Origin: Anaerotignum sp.
Lineage (GTDB): Bacteria; Bacillota; Clostridia; Lachnospirales; Anaerotignaceae
NCBI GenBank assembly: GCA_020024265.1
Contig: JAHHTW010000023.1
Span: 1 to 31,576, forward strand
Length of the DNA: 31,576 nucleotides
Direction of reading: 5' to 3'
A program made the translations under genes and the position numbers. The notes under the pieces were generated by a model. The model saw nothing but the letters and a program-made list of their open reading frames with translations. It was not told the DNA's origin and ran no database searches. Below, piece by piece: positions 9,104 through 15,222 of this stretch; the stretch's first letter is position 1; every line of letters starts with the position of its first letter.

Positions 9104-11044
9104 ATGAAACCAAGATCTTCGTATGATATACCCGTCTTTGGCTGCCCGCTAAAAACGCTTTGTTCCGGCACAGGAATCCCTTTGTTTTTGATGGATCACC
9201 TGCGTCAATTAGATTTTTTGATTACACGTGAAACGTCCTATGAAAGAACTGTCGATGACTTTTTGCTACAGCTCGAATCCAACGATACGCTGCGTGAATT
9301 AAAGGAGCATCAGGACATGGTGATTCTTTTGAATGAGGAGGGTGCTTTGATTCGAGAAAATGGGAATTGGACATTGATGTTTACCCCAAGCCGTGGAGAA
9401 AAGCAAAATTTGGCAAAAGAAGCAGATTTATATGCAGTTTATGAACAACTGGAGAAACAGTACCAAAAAGGAGCCATATGTAAAGTCCCCATTCCCAAGC
9501 GTTCTTTGAAAGCGCTTGTTTCCCATTCTGCACCACTTTGCATTTTGGATGAGTTTTGCCAAAGACAAAACGGTGGCTATCTCGCAGTCGCAGAAGAAAT
9601 TGTTTTGGAAGGGCCGGAACGATTGTTCCAAAATGTACCTGTATGCCGTTATCGTGATCTTTCCACTGTGGATTTAGATGAAATCGAAAATTACCATGCC
9701 ATCAAAACATTGATGGAGGAATATGCATATGCATACGATAACCCTTTGCGTGCAGAAAATAATATATTGCCCATTTCCATTGCTGTTTTTGGGCCTCCTG
9801 GCTCCGGCAAATCCTTTGGTGTCAAGCAAATCGCCAAAAGCCAAGAACGTTTCCGCATCAGTTCTTTGAATTTATCGCAATATCGTTCTGCCACAGAGCT
9901 GTTTGCGGCATTGGATGCGGCATTGGTATATGAAGACCATTTGATTCCACTGATCTTTTTTGACGAATTTGATTCCGAATTGGATGGTGTTTCCCGTGGT
10001 TGGCTGAAATATTTTCTCTCTCCCATGCAGGACGGAGAATATACACTGGATGGCCGCACACTTTCAATCAAAGGTGCCGTTTTTGTATTTGCAGGCGGTA
10101 CAGCGCCTTCCTTCCCTGCGTTCCTTCCGGATGATGAAGAAAAAGCCTTGGAATTTCAGCGTGTCAAAGGGCCTGATTTTGTCAGCCGCTTAAAAGGGAT
10201 TTTGAATATCAAAGGGCCAAACCCTACAACTGTGACAGACCGACAGCATATGATTCGACGTGCATTGTTGCTGCGCAATTTATTTATGGGGCAGGCATAT
10301 AATTTCTACTCTCCAAAAACAGGGCGTGTGAATATCTCCTTGAGTTTATTGCGTGCATTGCTGCGTGTATCCGAATTTCGGCATGGTTCACGTTCGATAG
10401 AATTTATTGTTGGCATGAGCCGAAAAGCAGGGCTTTCACGCTACACACCTTCTTGCCTGCCTTTGGCAGAGCAATTGGATATTCATTTGGACGTTAGAGA
10501 TTTCCTGAGCAAACTATCCTTTGAACAGCTGATGGGGGATATGGTAGATCAGTATGCACGCATTGCACATGAAAAATATCGCAGGCAAAGAATTGAGGAT
10601 GCCATCAAATTCGGAATATCCCAAGATGAAATCCAACGCATTCAGAGTGAAGACCGTATGGCAGACTGGGATGATTTAAGCGAACCATACAAAGAAAGCA
10701 AGCGTTCCCAAATCCGGTATTTAGGCGAACGCTTTGACCAATTCAACACCGGAATTGGTTTACGCCCCATCATTCCTGGTGCTGTGGACACATTATCCGA
10801 GCTGTATGGGCCTGTTTTGGAACAACTGGCAATATTAGAGCATGAACGTTGGATGCTGGATAAAAAAGCGAATGGCTGGACTTTGGGAAAATTGGACACA
10901 CAATTGCGACAACATCCCGATTTATTGCCCTACGACCAACTGGATGAATCTGTACGAGATTATATCCGTGTTTCTTTACGAAATATCCCCACATATCTCA
11001 AAGAAATCGGATACGAATTATATCGCAAAACATACAATCAATAA
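9104..11044 (+). CDS. AAA ATPase with C-terminal RyR domain
   Basis: The start at 9104 has AGGAGG 7 nt upstream. The ATG at 9098 is too close to that site. The protein has 646 residues and no membrane segment or signal peptide. The N-terminal 200 residues are not recognised. An AAA ATPase core follows: Walker A GPPGSGKS near 230-237, Walker B LIFFDEF near 283-289, and an arginine-rich sensor region. Residues about 555-640 match the RyR (ryanodine receptor) domain: LEHERWMLDKKANGW, HPDLLPYDQL and IPTYLKEIGYEL. RyR domains in bacteria occur in proteins linked to nucleotide signalling and phage conflict, so ligand sensing coupled to ATP hydrolysis is possible, but this is inference. The gene stands alone with its own terminator and no partner in the same direction. 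Confidence 0.8.
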   Translation: MKPRSSYDIPVFGCPLKTLCSGTGIPLFLMDHLRQLDFLITRETSYERTVDDFLLQLESNDTLRELKEHQDMVILLNEEGALIRENGNWTLMFTPSRGEKQNLAKEADLYAVYEQLEKQYQKGAICKVPIPKRSLKALVSHSAPLCILDEFCQRQNGGYLAVAEEIVLEGPERLFQNVPVCRYRDLSTVDLDEIENYHAIKTLMEEYAYAYDNPLRAENNILPISIAVFGPPGSGKSFGVKQIAKSQERFRISSLNLSQYRSATELFAALDAALVYEDHLIPLIFFDEFDSELDGVSRGWLKYFLSPMQDGEYTLDGRTLSIKGAVFVFAGGTAPSFPAFLPDDEEKALEFQRVKGPDFVSRLKGILNIKGPNPTTVTDRQHMIRRALLLRNLFMGQAYNFYSPKTGRVNISLSLLRALLRVSEFRHGSRSIEFIVGMSRKAGLSRYTPSCLPLAEQLDIHLDVRDFLSKLSFEQLMGDMVDQYARIAHEKYRRQRIEDAIKFGISQDEIQRIQSEDRMADWDDLSEPYKESKRSQIRYLGERFDQFNTGIGLRPIIPGAVDTLSELYGPVLEQLAILEHERWMLDKKANGWTLGKLDTQLRQHPDLLPYDQLDESVRDYIRVSLRNIPTYLKEIGYELYRKTYNQ

Positions 11045-11087
11045 AAACAGATGCGTCTTTATGGGTATCCATATATTGCGCCACTCA

Positions 11088-11120
11088 AAAATCCCTGTTT
11101 TCTGCGAAAACAGGGATTTT
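11088..11120 (+). terminator. Intrinsic terminator after the AAA-RyR gene
   Basis: A 15-bp perfect stem (11088-11102 with 11106-11120) has a 3-nt loop and a T-rich 3' arm. It starts about 45 nt past the stop codon. Confidence 0.8.
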
Positions 11121-11466
11121 ATATCATACACTGAGATCGCTTTGGAACAATCATCAGATTTTTGGCAGCTTACTATACTGCGCAACGGGAGGGCTTTGCA
11201 GTCCCCTGTATTTTCAAAAGCTCGCAGGCTTTGGAGGAAAATCTCCATATTTTCTTCTGCCCATAAAGCCTTAGCATGGCAAATACCATGCCATTTGCCA
11301 GCATAATACCCGATTTTGGTGCGGAAAATGAAAGCGAATATATGCCTGAGGCAGGGCTTGGGATTTTATGCGATGTCACAAATAAAAAAGGGCACATCAC
11401 AAGCAACCTCTTTGTGATATGCCTTTTCTACACGTTTTCTTTTGTCAAAACGTGCAGATCACCGTA
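11121..11466. other. Intergenic stretch between convergent AAA-RyR gene and ssrA
   Basis: Apart from the ssrA terminator I see no gene. Short frames on both strands near 11173-11566 lack ribosome sites, and one runs into the tmRNA gene. Confidence 0.4.
11384..11423 (-). terminator. Intrinsic terminator of ssrA
   Basis: On the minus strand a 12-bp stem (11412-11423 with 11391-11402, one G-U pair) is followed by a run of six T residues. It lies about 45 nt past the tmRNA 3' end. Confidence 0.85.
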
Positions 11467-11821
11467 TGGAGATGAGGGGAGTCGAACCCCTGTCCGAAAA
11501 CCCATCCGTAAAGACCTCTCCCATCACAGTCTATCTATGTGGATTCCCCATTCATACCGCCGATAGACAGGCTGTATGAACCGGTAGCTTCATATGTCTT
11601 TTTCTGCCGCAAAGCTTAGGCAGAAAAGTGCCCCACCAAGTCGATGCCAAACACCCAAACGGTAGGAAATTCGGGGTTGACAGCTGCCGCAATTAGGCAG
11701 CGTATGCTAATTTATTATTGTCGTTTCTTTTTAAAAAAGTTTCCGGCTTGATGACGCAGTTCACCGGGCTGCGGATGGCTATCCCTACTTTCAAGACTCC
11801 CGTCGAAACCATTACATCCCC
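11467..11821 (-). ncRNA. ssrA: tmRNA
   Basis: The tRNA-like ends are clear. The 5' GGGGATG pairs with CATCTCC at the 3' end, and includes the G3-U70 pair that marks alanine acceptors. The T arm is AGGGG-TTCGACT-CCCCT and the 5' part has GGTTTCGACGGG. The 3' CCA is not encoded, because TAC follows the discriminator A. The tag frame ends GCATACGCTGCCTAA (stop at 11693-11695) and encodes NDNNKLAYAA, preceded by AGA (11726-11728) where most tmRNAs have a GCN resume codon. Together with SmpB, encoded just upstream, it rescues stalled ribosomes and tags the product for proteases. Pseudoknot regions follow the tag. Confidence 0.96.
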
Positions 11822-11840
11822 ATAAATCGACGACAATATT

Positions 11841-11868
11841 CTTATAAAGTAAGATTTCTGATTTTGAA
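11841..11868 (-). promoter_or_regulatory. Possible ssrA promoter inside the smpB 3' end
   Basis: TTCAAA (11863-11868) is followed after 16 nt by TATAAG (11841-11846) on the minus strand, about 20 nt from the mature tmRNA 5' end. Read-through from smpB is the alternative. Confidence 0.3.
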
Positions 11869-12315
11869 TTCCTTTTCCGCCTGACGGCGCATATCGTTTT
11901 TGGCAATGGTTTCACGCTTGTCATAGAGCTTTTTCCCTTTTGCCAGTGCAATATCCACTTTTACAAGGCTTTTGTCAAAATATACCTTCAAAGGCACAAC
12001 GGTATACCCCGCAGCCTGCACCTGTGCTGCAATCTTACGGATTTGATTTTTGTGCAACAGCAAGCGTCTGGGACGCATAGGGTCTTTGTTGAATATATTC
12101 CCCTGTTCATAGGGACTGATGTGCATATGATATATGAAAGCCTGTTCGTTTTCCATACGAATGAAGCTTTCCTTCAGACTGCACTTTCCTGCACGCAGAC
12201 TTTTGACCTCTGTACCGACAAGAGAAATTCCTGCCTGATATACCTCCTCGATAAAATAATCATGGTATGCTTTTTTATTTTGGGCAATCAGCTTTTTACC
12301 GGTTTCTTTTGCCAT
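11842..12315 (-). CDS. smpB: SsrA-binding protein SmpB
   Basis: This 157-residue protein has the usual SmpB length and core: IAQNKKAYHDYFIEEVYQAG, then LVGTEVKSLRAGKCSLKESF, and HISPYEQGN. The C-terminal tail is basic (KGKKLYDKRETIAKNDMRRQAEKEFK), as expected for the part that inserts into the ribosome decoding centre. It binds the tRNA-like domain of tmRNA and delivers it to stalled ribosomes. An AGGTG site lies 7-8 nt before the start. The ssrA gene begins 20 nt past its stop codon on the same strand, so protein and RNA partner are encoded together. Confidence 0.98.
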   Translation of the reverse strand: MAKETGKKLIAQNKKAYHDYFIEEVYQAGISLVGTEVKSLRAGKCSLKESFIRMENEQAFIYHMHISPYEQGNIFNKDPMRPRRLLLHKNQIRKIAAQVQAAGYTVVPLKVYFDKSLVKVDIALAKGKKLYDKRETIAKNDMRRQAEKEFKIRNLTL

Positions 12316-12373
12316 ACCATCTCACCTGCGCTTTCTGTTGTTTCTATGCCTGCAACGTTTCTTTGCGGCTTTT

Positions 12374-12401
12374 ATTATATCATAAAACGCACTTCTTGCA
12401 A
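12374..12401 (-). promoter_or_regulatory. smpB-ssrA promoter
   Basis: TTGCAA (12396-12401) is followed after 16 nt by TATAAT (12374-12379) on the minus strand, with an extended TGA just before the -10. It lies about 58 nt before the smpB start. Confidence 0.75.
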
Positions 12402-12427
12402 ATTACATTTTTATTACAAAATTCAAC

Positions 12428-12481
12428 AAAGGCATCTGCCTGATTTGTGCCTTTTTACAAATCGGACAAATGCCTTTGCAA
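12428..12481 (-). terminator. Terminator of the sigma-factor operon
   Basis: An imperfect 22-bp inverted repeat flanks an 8-10 nt loop just past the stop of the last operon gene. It is followed by a T-rich stretch on the minus strand. Confidence 0.65.
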
Positions 12482-12492
12482 GCCTCTGTTGC

Positions 12493-12816
12493 TTATTTCG
12501 GAAAATACCAGCCATTGCTCCATACAAAGTGCGTCCACACCCATTCTCCGGCGGACAGTACCAGTGCAAAGCATGTCAATGCAATCATCAAAAATACAGC
12601 CGTTTTATCATACAGCCACTTTGTATTTTCTGTGCTGCGCAGGCTCAGCAGCGTTTCCAGACCAAGCGAAATGAGCAGAAGCGGAGAAAGCCGTACCAGC
12701 CAGATATACGAAAATGCCGGTACAAATGTACGTATCAAAAACAATATACCAAAAGCAACCAGTCCCATACCAAGCGTCGCAGTACCAATTCTTCTTGTCT
12801 TACTGTTCTGGGTCAT
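12493..12816 (-). CDS. Small membrane protein, last gene of sigma-factor operon
   Basis: This is a 107-residue protein with about three to four hydrophobic segments (roughly 12-30, 36-58 and 71-90). The N-terminal GTATLGMGLVAFGILFLI stretch resembles the membrane modules of LiaI/LiaF-like or DUF5668 proteins, but the match is weak and I give no function. Its start codon overlaps the end of the previous gene by 17 nt, so translation is probably coupled. As the fourth gene after an ECF sigma factor it probably serves the same envelope-linked response. Confidence 0.75.
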   Translation of the reverse strand: MTQNSKTRRIGTATLGMGLVAFGILFLIRTFVPAFSYIWLVRLSPLLLISLGLETLLSLRSTENTKWLYDKTAVFLMIALTCFALVLSAGEWVWTHFVWSNGWYFPK

Positions 12817-13381
12817 CCTCCTCTACCCCTTCCTCATCCTCATCATACTCGTCCTCGTCCTCTGCATACAGCATTTCTTTGTTTTTGCTTCCTTGTATCA
12901 TACGCAAACCGGCATATACAATCACCACTCCAATGATCAGACGAGGCACTATTGTTTGCATTCTCCAAACATAATCATACAGATCATCCGGCAGAAGCCA
13001 TGAAAGCATATTGATGAGTACTTCACACAGCTGTGACACACCAAAAACAATCAGTACGATTGCAATGAGCTTACGGCGTTTGGCAAGATTTTTTGTACAA
13101 GATGAAATTTGATTCGGCAGCAATAAAAATTGATCCTCTATGCTATAAAATTCTTCCGGCGGCAAGCTCCGCAGATGATGCACATGGAAGAAGCTATAAA
13201 ACCAAATCAGCGGCAAAAACAACACCAAACGCTCGAATGCATAAAACGAAGATGCCACACAGATCAAAAGAAACAGCCCCATCAGGCTCAAACCCTGCTT
13301 GAAAAAGCCCATATACATTTCCCCTGCGCCCGGAACCAATGAGCATATAAATGTAAAAAATCCACTCTTTTTATTTTTCAT
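12800..13381 (-). CDS. Multi-pass membrane protein with acidic tail
   Basis: The 193-residue protein opens with KKSGFFTFICSLVPGAGEMYMGFFKQG, like the TM2 or DUF5683-type membrane hairpin (Pro-Gly, then Gly-x-x-Tyr-x-Gly). Four or so membrane segments follow (about 10-24, 30-62, 104-128 and 144-162). The last 25 residues are strongly acidic (EDEDEYDEDEEG...). It overlaps the genes on both sides (11 nt and 17 nt), which marks it as part of the sigma-factor operon. Function is not known. Confidence 0.8.
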   Translation of the reverse strand: MKNKKSGFFTFICSLVPGAGEMYMGFFKQGLSLMGLFLLICVASSFYAFERLVLFLPLIWFYSFFHVHHLRSLPPEEFYSIEDQFLLLPNQISSCTKNLAKRRKLIAIVLIVFGVSQLCEVLINMLSWLLPDDLYDYVWRMQTIVPRLIIGVVIVYAGLRMIQGSKNKEMLYAEDEDEYDEDEEGVEEDDPEQ

Positions 13382-13775
13382 AATCCAATACCTCCATCAT
13401 TTGTTGTACTGTAATCTGGGAAAGCTCCCGAATCCCTGTACTCATTTCGAAAACTCCTTGCGCCAGCCGTGTACCAAATGTCTGCTGATGCTGTATGGCG
13501 GAAAGCTGTATACGCTCCGATACAGGCAGGAATACCAGAAACAGAGATGCTGCCATAGCAACGACAATTTTTAGGCGATATGCAAACCAGCCCTGCTTTG
13601 TTTTTGGTGTCTGTTTTTCCTGCTTTTGGATACATGCTATTTTCCGCATGGTACCTTGTGCCAAAGAGGGGGGCGCCTTCATCAATCCACCCTGCTCCAA
13701 TGCAGCAATGATTGCCTCCAACTGTTCCGATGTGAGTTCCTTTGTCTTTGCTTTGTTTGGAAACTGCTGTATCAT
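13371..13775 (-). CDS. Probable anti-sigma factor, single-pass membrane protein
   Basis: The start at 13775 is chosen for its GGGGGAGG site and for the ATGA overlap with the sigma-factor stop codon. The 134-residue product has a cytoplasmic N-terminal part (about 1-66), one membrane segment (about 67-84, VVAMAASLFLVFLPV) and an outer C-terminal part. I see no zinc-binding HxxxCxxC motif, so it is not a classical ZAS anti-sigma factor. The role is inferred from position directly after an ECF sigma gene and from topology. Confidence 0.7.
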   Translation of the reverse strand: MIQQFPNKAKTKELTSEQLEAIIAALEQGGLMKAPPSLAQGTMRKIACIQKQEKQTPKTKQGWFAYRLKIVVAMAASLFLVFLPVSERIQLSAIQHQQTFGTRLAQGVFEMSTGIRELSQITVQQMMEVLDYEK

Positions 13776-14248
13776 ATATGCCTCCCCCTTCCATAGAGTT
13801 TTTGCAGCTTTGTCCTTGCACGACAAAGCTGTGTCTGCACGGTTTTGCTGTTTTTCTTCTGCTCCTGTGCAATCTCAGGCACACTTTTTTCCTCGCAGAA
13901 ATGCGCTATGGCAACGCTGCGATAGGGTTCCTTTAAGCCGTTACATGCACGTTGCAGCTCCTGTGCCGCCTCCTGCGCCAGAACCTGTGTTTCTACATTT
14001 TCTGTATCTGCAAGCGTTTGCAGCAATTCTGTATTGTCGGAGGATGTATAGTGGCTTTCTTTTTTGAGAAAATCCAGACATTTATTGACCGCAATACGGC
14101 AAAGCCATGCCTTCTCATGTTGACCATCAAAACGCTCTAGGTGAGTGTATGCAGCAACAAAGGTATCCTGTGCCAAATCCTCTGCTGTAAAATAATTTCC
14201 AATCATTTTATAGCAAAGAGAAAAAATTAAGTTTTGATATGTTTCCAT
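13772..14248 (-). CDS. ECF-type RNA polymerase sigma factor (true start unresolved)
   Basis: Region 2 is clear (YFTAEDLAQDTFVAAYTHLERF, about residues 19-40), as is the C-terminal region 4 helix-turn-helix (VPEIAQEQKKNSKTVQTQLCRARTKLQKL). It directs RNA polymerase to a specific regulon, normally held off by the membrane protein encoded next. The ATG at 14248 has no ribosome site at a usable distance (AGAGG lies 17 nt away). The frame continues upstream to a TGA at 14348-14350 without any ATG, GTG or TTG. The upstream codons (KEEQIAIW just before the ATG) look like normal ECF N-terminus. Initiation may therefore be at a rare codon such as ATT, ATC or ATA. Confidence 0.88.
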   Translation of the reverse strand: METYQNLIFSLCYKMIGNYFTAEDLAQDTFVAAYTHLERFDGQHEKAWLCRIAVNKCLDFLKKESHYTSSDNTELLQTLADTENVETQVLAQEAAQELQRACNGLKEPYRSVAIAHFCEEKSVPEIAQEQKKNSKTVQTQLCRARTKLQKLYGRGRHI

Positions 14249-14539
14249 CCAGATTGCAATCTGTTCCTCTTTGTGGATACCCTCACCCCCTTTTGTATCT
14301 GATGTTTGGGTTTCATACTCTATAACGATGCAACCTCCTATTTTGCTTCAACTTTTTTTGAAAATCTTGGAATATTTTCTTGAGATGCTGTTTCAAACTC
14401 TGTCAGGGCTTCTTCACTGAACCACACAAAAACTTCCATCCCTTGTTCCCTTCTCTTGAACGCTCTCCCAAAACCCTGTCGGAGCTTCTCCACGAAACCA
14501 CAGAAAAAATTTCATTCCCTGCCCCTTCTTACTTACTAT

Positions 14540-14576
14540 AAAACCCCTTCACCATGCTATGGTGAAGGGGTTTTTT
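14540..14576 (-). terminator. Terminator downstream of lon-engB
   Basis: A perfect 16-bp stem (14540-14555 with 14559-14574) has a GCT loop. A-tracts on one side and T-tracts on the other suit termination in either direction. Confidence 0.85.
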
Positions 14577-14579
14577 GAA

Positions 14580-14633
14580 GGGTCAAGGGACAACGTCCCT
14601 TGCAGGGGTGTTGGGGGCAGCGCCCCCAAGGTC
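14580..14633 (-). repeat. Double-hairpin repeat after engB
   Basis: Two hairpins lie side by side: AAGGGAC-AAC-GTCCCTT (14585-14601) and TTGGGGGC-AGC-GCCCCCAA (14611-14629). The copy begins two bases past the engB stop. The same element follows thrC, the VWA gene and murI. Confidence 0.8.
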
Positions 14634-14634
14634 T

Positions 14635-15222
14635 TTACAAATCTAAAAATTTGTCCATTGCCTCCCAAAGCTCTGTCACACCTGTTTTCTTCTCCCCGCT
14701 AAAGGGGATGAGAATATCCTGTGGCGCAAGGTTCAGTGTTTTGCGAATGATAGAAAGCTGCTTTGGAATTTGGCTGCGATTGAGCTTGTCCGATTTTGTC
14801 GCTGCAATGATGATGTCATACCCATAATGCTTGAGCCAATCATACATCATAATATCATTCTTCCCCGGTTCATGCCGAATATCAATCAAAAGAATGATTG
14901 CACGCAATGCTTCTCTTTTCTCCAAATACTCCTCAATCATCACGCCCCATTTTGCAATCTCTGTTTTGGGCGCTTTGGCATAGCCATACCCCGGCAAATC
15001 CACCACATACATCATATCATTGACAGCATAAAAATTGATGGTTCTTGTTTTCCCCGGCTGCGAACTGGTACGTGCCAATGCACGTCTGCCCAGCATGGCA
15101 TTGATGAGTGTGGATTTCCCGACATTCGATTTTCCGGCAAATGCGATTTCCGGCTTGCCGTCTGTTGGATATTGTGCGAACTTTGTACCGATTGCTGCCA
15201 ATGAAGATTGTTTTACCTGCAT
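14635..15222 (-). CDS. engB: Ribosome biogenesis GTPase EngB (YsxC/YihA)
   Basis: This 195-residue TRAFAC GTPase has all nucleotide motifs: G1 GKSNVGKST (about 30-38), G3 DLPGYG, and G4 TKSDK. The length is typical of the family. EngB helps late assembly of the 50S ribosomal subunit in the cytoplasm. A GGAGA site precedes the ATG. The start overlaps the end of lon by 10 nt, and lon-engB is a common pairing in Firmicutes, so they form one operon. A repeat element directly follows the stop codon. Confidence 0.97.
   Translation of the reverse strand: MQVKQSSLAAIGTKFAQYPTDGKPEIAFAGKSNVGKSTLINAMLGRRALARTSSQPGKTRTINFYAVNDMMYVVDLPGYGYAKAPKTEIAKWGVMIEEYLEKREALRAIILLIDIRHEPGKNDIMMYDWLKHYGYDIIIAATKSDKLNRSQIPKQLSIIRKTLNLAPQDILIPFSGEKKTGVTELWEAMDKFLDL

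Larger units (their letters stand above)
14330..14634. other. Intergenic region upstream of the sigma operon
   Basis: It holds an AGGAGG (minus strand, 14334-14339) upstream of the sigma gene, an imperfect direct repeat of about 60 nt (14397-14455 and 14473-14531), the engB terminator and one copy of the double-hairpin repeat. I see no gene. Confidence 0.55.

Noticed and set aside
11384..11467. Integrated island at the ssrA 3' end
   Set aside because: No integrase gene, no attachment-site duplication of the tmRNA end, and the normal terminator follows directly.
11276..11566. Plus-strand frame of 96 codons next to ssrA
   Set aside because: It runs into the 3' end of the tmRNA gene on the other strand and has no ribosome site.
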